Of a stretch of 64,000 nt of DNA, positions 50,172 to 61,544 are shown piece by piece. Made by a program: the position numbers and the translations under genes. Position 1 is the stretch's first letter, and each line of letters begins with the position of its first letter. Source of the DNA: Cylindrotheca closterium (taxonomy: Eukaryota > Bacillariophyta > Bacillariophyceae > Bacillariales > Bacillariaceae). Where the stretch lies: assembly GCA_933822405.4 (NCBI GenBank), contig CAKOGP040000335.1:1-64000 (forward strand), written 5' to 3'. The notes beneath the pieces were generated by a model. The model made no database searches, had not been told where the DNA came from, and saw nothing but the letters and a program-made list of their open reading frames with translations.

Positions 50172-52595
50172 CTACTTTCCGCTCATGTCTTTAATCACCT
50201 CATCTGGGGTTTTCAGCGTCATCGGGGGTAGGTGTGCAAGGTGTTCAATATCTTGAATCGAGCACCCGGTGCCTCCTTCGCTATGCGACCAGTGGTACGT
50301 CGTAAGGAAAACCAAAAAGTGCATAGCAAAGACATAGAAGAAGAGAAACGTTCGCATTTCCTTTGATCCCAACATTGTTTTGGCGACAACAAAAACTGTA
50401 CGTTCCATTGGCGACATCTCATTTAGCTTCCGTTGCCTTTCGGCGCGACTAAATTGCCGGAAAGGGTCCACGGATGCTTCGTACCGCTGTTCCAACGCCT
50501 CCAAATCTAGATCACGAGATGTAGTTCGAGCATAGGCACCTATGGACCCAGAGTTTCCTTTGTAACTTTGAAGGTAACGCATTTTTTCGTAGAGCTTTGT
50601 ATTATCCGTTTTCAACGATTCGGCAGAGTCCACTTGGGCTTGCAGCTCTCGCTTGAAGCTATCGCGCTCAGCTTCTAGAGCATCACAGCGTGCTCGAAGT
50701 CGGTCGCGTTGAGCCATGATGATAGTTGCAACAGAGTGATCATCAGCTGCCTTTTCTGCAGCACTAGCTTCTAATTTCGTTTCTTTTTGGACTCCTGTAC
50801 TCGGTGCATTTGGATCAAGGACGCTCTGCAAAGTAGTTGTGTTGTTGCTTTCCACATCAGGAAGACTCTTTCTTCGAGCGGTTGGTGTCGATTGCGCTAC
50901 TGACGAATTTGAGATCGCTTTATCAAGGTCAGCCTCTAGAGAGGCGATGACCTTCTCAGCATCACCTTTTGCATGCTCTAAAGCTTGGATTTCTCCACGC
51001 AATTGTTCATAATCTTTTGAAATATCTGCCTTTTGATTTCTCTCTTTGACGAGTTCAGATTCGACGCGGCGCAATTTGGCAACCAACACTGATTCAAGGT
51101 CTTTTTCATGAGTCTCGCCAGTACCCGTCATTTCTGGATCTCTGTTCACAAGGTCGGGGTCATCAGCATTGTACTCCAAGTGTTTTAGGATTCTTAATTC
51201 CCTCTTCATGCTGTCAATTAGAGTTTGCGAAGGGGCCTCTGCAAGCTGAGCTTGAAGAGAAGACAAAGTTGTTTTCGTCGATTGGACTTCAGATTCTATT
51301 AAACTAATCTTGCTTTGAAGAGAGCGTCGTTCGTCGGAAAACGTTTCGTCTTTTACTGCAATCTCTTCTCGCAGCAGATTCACAGTGTGTGAGAGCTCGC
51401 TGACTTCAGCTTCGTATGCTTCTCTCTCACTCAGAAGATCCGCCATTTGAATTCCACCCGAGGAGGGAACACTTTGGATGCTCTTTCCACCCTCCAAAGC
51501 TCCAACTTTTAACCGCAAATCGTCTCTCTCTCTGGTTGCTTCATGTAGATTTAGTCGCAACCGTTCAGCATCATCGACAAGAATTCGACGCTGCGCTTCC
51601 CAAGCTGCTTCCCGTTCTCCGACACCCTCGCTTTCTTCCAACATATGCGCCTGGGTTGCGGCGCGACCCGCCATTTCTGCCTTGAGTTGCAGCTCTAGAG
51701 TTTGAACCTTTCTTTCCATCGCCGCTTCTCTCTCCAAAGCTTCCGCAGTTCGTCGCCCCTCTGTCTCTGCCAATTCTTCGCGGGCCGTCTCGAGCTTCAA
51801 TTGGAATTCTTCTTCGCCACCTGTTTGAAGCTCGAGAATTCGGGCCTCAAGCTTACGGATGGTGATGTCTTGATTCTTAAGAGAACGGAATTCAACTTCA
51901 TACTCAGCAACTTCGCGCCTGAGCTGAATTAGTTCTTCTTTTTCCGCTTTTGTCGTAGAAGAGGATTCCTGGTTAGAAGTATCGTTTTTCGACGACCCTC
52001 TCTCTAAAGCTACTTTTTCTGTTTTCAAATCCTCGATGGTGTGAGACATCTTTGAGAGCTGCATTTGTTGGTTATTGACCAAATTCAACACTGATGTGAG
52101 CACCTTGTAGGGATCTGGATTTTCTCCCAACGATTGTGTCAGCGAGGAAAAGGAAGATTCTGCTGATTTGCATCTACGGGTCAGATTATCGACTTCCTCT
52201 ACAAAGCGAAATAAGGGAGTCAGTGGCGGAAAAGAAAAGAACAGAACAGAACAGAAAATGACTTCGTCTAGTTCACTCTTACCTTGATATGCCTTTACTG
52301 TCTGGCGGCAGTTCTTAGCAAGCACTTCGATAGCTTTCACGGTGGTAGCTGCATTCTCAGCTGTATTTGCCACCCCCAGCGTTGATCCCACTTGTTCGAC
52401 ATTCTTCACTGATTTCTTGAACTGTTTCGTTGTTTCAGCGAGCTGCTTGCGAGCGGAAAGGGACTGTTCTCGGGCTTCTTTACTTTGAACGGTGATTGCT
52501 TCCCATTGTTTAGTCTTCGAGTCCCAGTTGAATGAGGCCCAACTCTTTGACGCCACTTGCAGTGACGACTGCAATTCTGGCCAGTCTGATGCCAT
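50172..52595 (-). CDS. CASP: Golgi protein CASP (golgin)
   Basis: Two exons, 52283-52595 and 50172-52198, around an 84-bp intron; 779 residues. CASP is a tail-anchored golgin that tethers vesicles at the Golgi. Most of the protein is coiled coil. The C-terminus is diagnostic: YEASVDPFRQFSRAERQRKL, NEMSPMERTVF, then the membrane anchor MRTFLFFYVFAMHFLVFLTT followed by YHWSH. N-terminal WASFNWDSKTKQWEAITVQ-type sequence is also CASP-like (here SWASFNWDSKTKQW). Length is a little over that of human CASP (678). Confidence 0.92.
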   Translation of the reverse strand: MASDWPELQSSLQVASKSWASFNWDSKTKQWEAITVQSKEAREQSLSARKQLAETTKQFKKSVKNVEQVGSTLGVANTAENAATTVKAIEVLAKNCRQTVKAYQGKSELDEVIFCSVLFFSFPPLTPLFRFVEEVDNLTRRCKSAESSFSSLTQSLGENPDPYKVLTSVLNLVNNQQMQLSKMSHTIEDLKTEKVALERGSSKNDTSNQESSSTTKAEKEELIQLRREVAEYEVEFRSLKNQDITIRKLEARILELQTGGEEEFQLKLETAREELAETEGRRTAEALEREAAMERKVQTLELQLKAEMAGRAATQAHMLEESEGVGEREAAWEAQRRILVDDAERLRLNLHEATRERDDLRLKVGALEGGKSIQSVPSSGGIQMADLLSEREAYEAEVSELSHTVNLLREEIAVKDETFSDERRSLQSKISLIESEVQSTKTTLSSLQAQLAEAPSQTLIDSMKRELRILKHLEYNADDPDLVNRDPEMTGTGETHEKDLESVLVAKLRRVESELVKERNQKADISKDYEQLRGEIQALEHAKGDAEKVIASLEADLDKAISNSSVAQSTPTARRKSLPDVESNNTTTLQSVLDPNAPSTGVQKETKLEASAAEKAADDHSVATIIMAQRDRLRARCDALEAERDSFKRELQAQVDSAESLKTDNTKLYEKMRYLQSYKGNSGSIGAYARTTSRDLDLEALEQRYEASVDPFRQFSRAERQRKLNEMSPMERTVFVVAKTMLGSKEMRTFLFFYVFAMHFLVFLTTYHWSHSEGGTGCSIQDIEHLAHLPPMTLKTPDEVIKDMSGK

Positions 52596-52779
52596 GGTGC
52601 AAGGAAAATATTGTACTGCTCCAAATGTCTACCGGTACAGTATTTTATTTGTATGCTGTCAATGTGCTTGGAAGTCGGTTTGATCGAGTGAGTCGGGATC
52701 AAACGCACCTGACTCGACTCACCTCGTCATCGAAACAATCAACTTTTGATGGACGGTTTCACTCTTCAGCTTCGAGGAG

Positions 52780-55700
52780 ATGAACAGAGATCCAAAGTGT
52801 AGATGGGACCGCAACATGAACCGATCAAAATCTTTTCTCTTTAGAGTTCTCTTGTTCACACTATTCACGGGGCTTGTGTCACCTTTTGCACTGGGCGAAT
52901 CTTCTTCAGGATCCAAAGGTTCAATTTTTCGAAAACCTCGCACCTTGGCAGCCCAAGTCTCCACCACTGGACAAGACAAACAGAAATCACGAGCTAGATT
53001 ATTCCTAGAGACCTTCGATCTTCGGTCCAGACGACACAATGGAGCAGCTCAAAAAGACGCGACTTCTTTAACAGTTGCCTCTCGGCTCTTGTTTTTGTAT
53101 GTGACGCCAATGTTGGACTTGGCGTTAAACAGGACACTCACTGAAAACGATGCTTTTGCAGTGCCTGAAAGCAAAAAGATGAAAAATTCTGTGGATGCGC
53201 TCAGTGATGTCTACGAACGATTTAGAAAAGAGGCCGAAAAGAGTGTTGCGACGAATCATGGACGAGGATTGGCCAAGCTCAACAAGTCAAAATCTTTCAT
53301 TCTGTTTAAGGCCATTGTATATCATCAGCGACGTCAGCTTTTTTTGACGGGTTTATTGAGATTGGTAAATACGATAATTCAAGCTTTTCCAGCAGTTTTG
53401 GTGTCTCGGCTCCTGAAATGCATCGAGGCTGGTTCAACTTACCCAGCCTACAAGGCAGTCATGACAGCGCTTCTTCTTGTGTCCGTTCTATGCCTGAAAA
53501 TGATTATCGAGAACCAATTTTTCCACAATATCATCCAGATGTCAACTCAAACTAGAGGTTCGCTGGAGGGGTTAATTTTCGATAAAAGTCTCCGGCTGCC
53601 CGACGGTGGAAGCGGCGTCTTGGCGAAGCAGAAGATGGATAAGGAGAAGAAGGCCTTGGGATCGGGGGGGGTATTGAATCTAATGCAGTCAGATGCTTCA
53701 ATAATTGAGTCTGCAGTCATACAAATCCATACTACCTGGGATGGACTCTTGCAAATTGCGATTTATACATCTCTTCTGTTCAAGTACTTGGGTCCCAGCG
53801 TGTTTTGGGGGATCAGTGTTTTGTTGTCAGTCATTCGTAAGTTGAAATGTATGCCGAGTGAATAAGCGTTAAAAGTACTCGAATCTAACAAGCCCATTAA
53901 CGGCAGCTTTGAATAGCGTGACGTTGAGGTTGCTTGATCGTCTAACACAACGAGAGAATGAAGCAAAAGACGCGAGAACCAAACGCACAACCGAATCAAT
54001 AACGAATATGAAGCTGCTGAAAGTACAAGCCTGGGAAGATCGTTTTGCAGAAGACATTCGACAGCATCGGCGCGATGAGTTAGCTCGACACAAAGCTCGA
54101 GGAATGATTCGATCGCTCAACTCGGCCATTTCCAATTGTGTCCCTTCCATAGTTCTGGTGGTAACATTGACAGCATACGCAGGGACAGGCAACCCCATTG
54201 TTGCCAGTACTATCTTCACAGCTATATCACTCTTCAATCAACTCAGGTTTCCGTTATTCTTTTACCCGATGCTGGTCGACTCTTTGGCGAACGGAAAGAA
54301 CTCTCTCCGGCGTATTTCTTCATACCTGACATCGGAAGAGCTGACACCTTATACAGAGAAATTGCCTTCAGAGGATGGAGGAGGTATTGAGGTGGAGAAT
54401 GGTAATTTTTTATGGCCATCATCGGATGCACCAGAGGATGGGCAAGTTTCGCCCCCTGATTCGCCTGCCCTGTGTAACGCAAACCTGAAAGTAAACAGTG
54501 GTGAAATTGTCGCTGTTGTAGGATCTGTCGGTAGCGGGAAAACTGCATTACTACTTTCATTGCTTGGGGAGCTGGCTCCTGTTCCTAGAATGGTAGTGGA
54601 TTCTGAGGGATGCGTAGATAGTGACAGAGGCGGTACTCTAATTGACAGACCAAAGGTTACATCTATTGGCACAGTGGCGTACTGCTCTCAAGATGCTTGG
54701 ATCCCAAAAGGTACAATTCGCAATGCTGTTGTATTCGGCAGAGACTATGACGAAGACAAATATACGTCTGCCATTTACGATGCTGGGCTCGATCAAGATA
54801 TTGAGAATGGTGTGTTTAGCCATGAAACAGATGTTGGCGAGGGTGGATCTAGTTTATCTGGTGGTCAGCGCGCGAGAGTTGCTCTAGCTCGTGCTCTCTA
54901 TAGTGGAGACGACACAAAAGTATTCTTACTGGATGACTGTCTTGCTGCATTGGATGCCAGCATGGGTTCCCTTGTGTTCGAGCGGCTGAGGACACGCTTG
55001 AAGCGATCTAAGGCTGCCACTCTTATCGTCACAAACGACCCATCATTACCGAGACAATGCGATCGTGTTGTTCTCATGGGACAAAAGCCCGGTGGTTCTT
55101 CGTTGTCTTCGTGCTCCACGACCATTGATATTGGCTCGTATGACGAGTTACTTGCAAGGGGGCATCAGCTGTCAAACATCGCAGTATCACTTGGTGAAGC
55201 TCGGGACGAGAATCTAGAAATTCCCTTGCCTGATACTAGACATGAAATAAGCCAGGAGGAGGGAAACTATGATGACGGAAATAATGGAGTTCTTCAACTG
55301 GTCAAACCGCACAATCCAACTGATGATCCGACCCCAGGAGACAGAATCATTCTTGAACCCGATGCAGAAACTGGCCATGGTCCTATTGCATCAAATCCCG
55401 TTAGAGACAACTGTTTGGAAGACATCGATGTATCAAGTTCAAGAGATGATTCAAAGATTCTTTCAGCCGACGAAAAAATGTCTACAGGCGCTGTACCAAT
55501 GAAAACATACACGAACTATCTCAAAGCCGTGCGAAGCCCCAAGCTAATCGCTGCAATGCTAGTCGCATTTGTTGCCACAAATGGTGCACAATTTTTCCAG
55601 CAATATACTGTCGCAAAGTGGACGGAACTTGCTCATGGCAACGCAGTAGCAGGAGCTCTAGGTGGACAGTACTTGAAGTCTCTGGTCTACGCAGCTGGCG

Positions 55701-57533
55701 CAGTGTCCGTGTTCCTTTGGTTTCGAAGCTACTTCACGATGCTTGTTGGACTGCGGGCTTCGGATTTCTATCATGATCGCATGGTGAGGTCTGTTTTTCG
55801 TGCGCCTATGTCTTTCTTTGACTCAACACCCAGTGGTCAAATTTTATCTCGCTTTGGAAAGGAGATGGAAACAATCGATCGGGCACTGCCAGAAAGCTAT
55901 GCATCCGTTCTCTTTTGTGCGCTGCAGATCTCCAGCTCTGTTTTTGCGCTTGCAGGTGCAGTGACCCCAACAATGATTATCCCGATAATGTTTGCTTCGT
56001 TGCTGTACTACAGAACGATGCGGAGATTTCGAAGGGCTGCTCGCGACATGAAGCGAAGTGAAACGAAAACGAGATCGCCAATCTTTACACACTTCGGTGA
56101 GACTTTACGTGGGACTGCGACTATCCGTTCGATTCCTGGTGCCGCTCGCACATGGTCAAGCGCTCATCGCAAGCTATCGGATGCAAACTTGTCGGTATAT
56201 TCGACAGTGAAAGCTCTTGATCGTTGGCTTTCAACCCGGCTTGAAGCACTAGGAAACTTCATGGTTCTGTCGACTGCCATAGCTTCTGTGATTCTTTCAA
56301 GAAGTGGACGTCTCCTTCCCGGAAAAGCTGGCTGGGGATTGACTCAATCGCTTGCAATTACTGGGTAAGTATTCTTTACTATGCGACATAGGTACAAAAC
56401 AATTACTCACTTGTTCTCGGCACTATCGTACGATGTGACCCTCCCAGATTGATGGCATGGGCAGTGAGGAATCTCACAATGCTTGAAAACCACATGATGT
56501 CTGTTATGCGAGTGCGTGAGATGACTGATCTTGACGAAAGCGACGGTTCTCTAGACGAGACAACTTCTCCGAAGCTAATGCCAAGAGAACTCTCCGGTGC
56601 TGGTGAGGCGGTAAGAATTCAGAATGCTTCAAAATTGCGATCTTCGCCAAAGGACGAAAAGGCGCTGCTTGCTTCTGGATGGCCTTGGAAAGGTGGTGTA
56701 AGCTTTCAAAATGTATCGATGCGATACAATTCTGCTTCTCCTTTAGTGTTGAAGAAACTGAGTATTGATGTGCCGGCTGGGAGTACACTAGGTTCGTTTC
56801 TATTGTTGTTGACTTGTTCGAAATTCTTCTTCACTCATTTGCCATAGGAGTTGTCGGGCGCACAGGTTCTGGAAAGAGCAGTCTCTTGTTGACTTTATTT
56901 CGTATTGTGGAAATTGAAATGGGGGGAAGCATCCAGATTGACAGCGTAGACATACGATCGGTTGGTCTAAAGGCTCTCCGAGAGTCTTTGTCAATTATTC
57001 CTCAGGATCCAGTTCTGTTTACAGGGACCGTTCGAACAAATTTAGACCCGACCAGTAAACGATCTGACGATGACATGTGGAAATCGCTTGAGGCAGCTTC
57101 ACCAGAGCTTGCAAAACAGTTCTACTCCGCTGGCGGACTAGAGACACCAATTACAGAGGGGGGTAGTAATCTTAGCCAAGGGCAACGACAATTGGTGTGC
57201 TTGGCCCGGGCACTGTTGCGATCGAGCAAAATCTTGGTTTTGGATGAAGCGACCTCGAGCGTCGATGCAGGTACAGACAAACAAGTTCAAGATACAATCC
57301 GTAGCCAATTCGTGGACAAAGGTGTCACAGTAATCACTGTTGCTCATCGCCTCGATACTATCATGAACTATGACAAGGTCGCTGTTCTTGGAGATGGAGC
57401 GCTTATTGAGTATGGCGTTCCCGCCAGATTGGCAAATCAATCGGGTGGCGAATTCAAAAGACTCGTGGATGCTGACAGGAAGAATAAGATGCGTGGAGCA
57501 AAGAGTGAAAAAGAGGACCTAGTACCTATGTGA
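52780..57533 (+). CDS. ABCC: Full-length ABCC (MRP)-type ABC transporter
   Basis: Four exons, 52780-53836, 53907-56364, 56448-56791 and 56848-57533; 1514 residues. ABCC exporters pump organic anions and conjugates across the plasma or vacuolar membrane. Layout is membrane domain 1, nucleotide domain 1, membrane domain 2, nucleotide domain 2. NBD1 has [13 protein letters not shown] (Walker A), [19 protein letters not shown] (signature) and VFLLDDC. NBD2 has [32 protein letters not shown] and [12 protein letters not shown], with the usual later H-loop AHRLD. The NBD1 switch has EGGSSLSGG, and NBD1 Walker B ends in D rather than E ([10 protein letters not shown]), the degenerate site common in ABCC proteins. 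The first 25 residues after the start form a hydrophobic segment. It lies 184 bp from CASP, divergently. Confidence 0.95.
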
Positions 57534-57608
57534 TTAGCTAGGAGCATCAGCATCAGCCATGGATAGGTGGGATTGAGGCAAGCATCAGTAGTTGAAACGC
57601 CACTTGGA

Positions 57609-59827
57609 TTAAGTTTCATAAACAGGATCCCAAACCCAAAGGTTGACTGCATGTAGAAGAAAGCGATTAGACACTAGATGAAGGCATTAATATTGGAATC
57701 GAGAACTTACTCAACCACTTTTCACCATCGACGATTGGCTTCGCGGCATGCTGGGAAAAATCATCCAAACTAATGAATATTGAATTTATGTTAGCAATTC
57801 AAAAACAAGGTTTCGTCAATCGACTCTGCCAACTTACTTTCCGTCAGGTAACTGGCTGTAAAACAGAACTGCTTTACCCGCTTTTGGAACCACTTGCAGC
57901 TGAAAGTCACTTCTTTGTCAGTTTACTTTGTAGAAGACATCAAAACAAAACAAAAACAGCATGCGTTCCTTACCTCACGAAATGTCTGGATAATTTTTTG
58001 TTCAGCAACTGTGCGAAAAGCAGAAAACGAAAAAAACAATGAGCACTTACCTCCGCATTCACCCACCGTGGAAATGATGTCTGTCCGCCTTCCATTTCTT
58101 CGTTAAGATAAAAGAGAAGAGTTGCGAACCTCGCGCCATTGTAAGGATCGTCAATGCTGGAATACCCGAAGTCATGATGACTGCAAATTGAAAATTAGAT
58201 CACTCGAACGACCCTTTGCAGTCATTGAGAAGAGCGAAACGAAATTACCTAGTGTACTCTTGGGTCTGGCCATAGTGTACCAATTGCAGAGATTCGCAGG
58301 TAGCCTTTTTGGTGGGAACTTCAGGATGTTCATCATCTCCGCGGTACCGCAAGAGACTCTCATCAATGCGAAGAAGGTCACCGCTACGGCGATAAATCGC
58401 ATCCAGCACCGGTGATCGCTCTCGAGGAACCCAACTATTGAAAGAAGTTCTAGTTTTGGTCCCTTCTTCCGGCTTCACTTTTTCGTTGTTTCGGTTCGAG
58501 TTTGAACCAACATCGCCCGTTGTACTCGCCTTCAAGTTAATCCCCCCTGCCAATTCCAAGATGTGTTCGATCTCAGCTTCCGACAAGAAGTTTTCGATCT
58601 CAAAGACCCGAGGAGCGCAAGAAAGTGCTCGTAGCGTCATGTTCATCGTTGACTGCCCTTTCACGCGATATTCTGAAAGAGTTCGCTCATCCGAGTCTTT
58701 CAAAATTCGAGCACTAGGTTGTATCGATATCGGCTCCAGCAAATCAGCAGGGGGTACTTCTGCAAAATGTGTTTCTTTTGTTGTCACCCACTAACCAATA
58801 GAGAAGTGTAGTGAGGAAACTGAGTGTGTGAGACTACCAATAGACAGATGTATTCTCACATGAGTTTGCCCAAAGTAGTCTGATCTCCACATAAAATTCT
58901 TGGGGGCCTCTGTGCCATAGTTTGCCAACCATGAACGACCTTTTTTTTTAAATTGCGAAAATCAAAGTGTGAGACCAGAAAGAGTATCCGCTATTAGTCG
59001 GTGAGACGAACCCTTCGTACCTGTAAAGTTACGATATTGTTCGTGAAAGGAGAGCGTCTTTTGCCACATGTCATACAGCTCCCTTTCGTCGGTTGATAAC
59101 ACTGCTAGATTGGCTTCGGTCTTTTCTTCATCACCCTCGACAAGGTAAGGATCATACACCATAATATTACCAGCCGGATAGTCCTCAACGACCCACTCTT
59201 TCAGTCGAACGTCAGGTTCGTTTTCAGGAGTAAAAAAGAATCGATGGCCTGGGAAACTGGCAGTTCCACCGGATGAGAATGGAGTGTAGAATCTCATGAG
59301 AACTGTTGCACCGTTTCCCTCCCAGTAATGTTTCACTTTTTTGTTCTAGGTACCGGTCAAAAGTGAAGGAAGATGAGCTGCACGAACCAGTCGACAAGGA
59401 GCTCAGGTGCGAAACGGATCACGTACCGAGAGATTGATGAACTTCGCAGCGAACTACATCAGCGAGAGTGAGTAACTTCTCTACAAAACAGGCAAGATTG
59501 TACTTTTTCTTCTTACGCCGTTAAATTTTGGAATCACCTTTTTCCTGCTTCCTTCCGGCTCTTGATAAAACGACGAAACATCAGGTTCTACGTAAGCAAG
59601 GAACTGCCTAAAGAAATTCGGATGAAATTGAAAGAATTATCAGTCGATTCCAGCAAGAAAGAAAATCGATGAAACCATGCTTACTTGGGACCGTCACCGA
59701 CGTCGTACGTAAATTCTTTTAATGCCGGGTCAACTTCACTTGTTTCTGTCCACGAGCAAGTTTGCTCTTCTGAGACAGAAAATCCAAACAGGAAGAATAA
59801 AAGCAGTTTAGTTCCACCTCGCATCAT
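57609..59827 (-). CDS. Prolyl 4-hydroxylase-like dioxygenase with N-terminal beta domain
   Basis: Ten exons: 59685-59827, 59538-59607, 59458-59478, 59021-59345, 58860-58939, 58249-58790, 58051-58180, 57838-57899, 57711-57769, 57609-57646; 489 residues. A signal peptide (RGGTKLLLFFLFGFSVSE) directs it to the ER. Exons 3-4 encode YWEGNGATVLMRFYTPFSSG and SFPGHRFFFTPE, an N-terminal domain seen in protist prolyl hydroxylases. The catalytic domain is in exons 6-10: PRVFEIENFLSEAEIEHILE, HHDFGYSSIDD with the HxD ligands, FATLLFYLNEEMEGGQTSFP, and HAAKPIVDGEKWLINLWVWD with the last histidine and the 2-oxoglutarate-binding lysine. The 21-nt exon 3 is unusually small. Diatoms use such enzymes on cell-wall or secreted proteins; the substrate here is inferred only. 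Confidence 0.88.
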
Positions 59828-60141
59828 TCTTTATTGGGTGAAAACCATCGATTTAATAATTTTCGCGAAATTTCGTTTTCGTTTCGGTCATCGTAGACTC
59901 GCTAGACTCACTCGACTTGCAGAAATGACGGGTGATACGAGAACAAATTTTTAAATTGAAAATGGCGGGCTGGTGATATTAAAATTAATATTGAATAATG
60001 CACGAGGGATATATGACCTAGTTTAGTTTCTAATAACCGAAGATGCAAATAACATATTCAACATAAAGCTTACGAGTACCAGAGACAGTTACACTACTGT
60101 ATCTCATACCAAAGGTGAAATACGAAACACACCGAAACAAG
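59828..60141. other. Intergenic space between the prolyl hydroxylase and TFIIH genes
   Basis: No gene is seen. Divergent promoter region; AT-rich with an ACTCGCTAGACTCACTCGAC repeat near 59895-59914. Confidence 0.4.
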
Positions 60142-61285
60142 ATGGCTCCTAGCAGGTCTAATGAAAATCCATTAACGGCACTGGTGGTTGATGTTTCACC
60201 CGTTGCTTGGGGTGACAGAGACTTGCGGCGGAGTGCTAGTGATAGACAGAGGAAAGCAGCGGGAAAATCAAGCAGTGGTCAACCTCTAATCCTTGAAGAG
60301 CTACTAGTTTCGATACAGGCATTTGCCAGTGCTTTTATCAGTCTCGAGCGTGACTCGGCACTGTTTATCGTTGCTGTTGCTGGGAATGAAGTTTCAGTTG
60401 TGTACCCGCGCAAAGATGATTTGGAGGCGTTCTTCTCGAGCAATGAATCGAAACAAGATTCGGGGAAGATGCAGACTCTTTTGATTCAAGGTGTTGCAGA
60501 GTTAATTGCAAGAGCTGCAAAAGGTGTGGGAGACATTAAAAATCAAACTACAGCATCTCATGGAGCAATAGCATCTGGGCTTTCTGTTGCGCTGTGTCTA
60601 GTCAATAGATTTCTTGTGGCGACAAACGCTGGGCTATCAGCCCTACGTTCCGAGCATGCCTGGAATCGCGGGAATGCGGATGACGAAGGTGTGATTGCAG
60701 CAATAGGAGGTATTGACAGAAAATCATCAAACAAGCGAGCTCGGGCCTGGTCCCCTCGCGCCTTAGTGATTCAGGCTTCAGATGACAGGCCAAGCGACTA
60801 CAATGCCATCATGAATTGTGCTTTTGCTTCCGTCAAACACCGTGTAGTTGTCGATGGCTGCTTCTTAAGATGCGATGATACCAGCGCATCAAGCGCGTTT
60901 CTTGAACAAACTTGCGATTTGACCGGTGGTCTTTTCCTGGTAAGCCTTTGCCTTTCATCATGTCCTTCCCTTGACGACTGAAGATTTCTCAATCCCTTTG
61001 TGAAATATGAATCTCTCAAAGCCTTTAAGTGCTGCTGCACAAGCGAACAAGGCATTGACAGAGGTGCTACTCAGTGTTTTTCTACCTCCAAGATCCTGTC
61101 GAAACAAACTGAATCTACCTGCTATAAATGAAGTTGACTTTCGGGCTAGGTCTTTCGATACAGGTAAATCTACAAATATTGCATTTGTCTGCAACCAATG
61201 TTTGAGCATTTTCGAGGAAAAACCAAAGAGATCATGCCCAACATGTGGAGCTGAAATCAGGTCTAAGAAGAACCGTGGTACTTAG
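60142..61285 (+). CDS. TFB4: TFIIH subunit p34 (Tfb4/GTF2H3)
   Basis: Two exons, 60142-60939 and 61022-61285; 353 residues from the ATG at 60142 (the GTG 27 nt upstream is not used). p34 is a structural subunit of the TFIIH core, needed for transcription initiation and nucleotide excision repair. The von Willebrand A-like domain starts LTALVVDVSPVAWG and includes FIVAVAGNEVSVVYP, AIASGLSVALCLVNR and the long helix-rich region. The C-terminus carries the zinc module: CNQCLSIFEEKPKRSCPTCG, with four cysteines in CxxC...CxxC spacing. PRALVIQASDDRPSDYNAIM matches the family block RILVIKASEDCALQYMNFMN-like position. Length is near the human protein (308). Confidence 0.9.
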
Positions 61286-61544
61286 CGTTGAAGATAATAA
61301 AAACCCAAAATGAGTTTTTACGTGGAAGATGTCAATCTAATTTGTTTATTTTACATTGATGGAGCTGCAAGTTGAGCCACGTGCAACTCAGATTTCTGTA
61401 CCCCTGGGAGAAAAAATAGCAAATGCGGATCCACTCACTTGTTCCAATACTTTCATCTTACCTAGAAGACTAGTGAACAGCCGATACTAAGTTTTCAGAA
61501 GGTATAACACGTACATGTCACTAGCGGTTTGTGCTTCATGGGAA

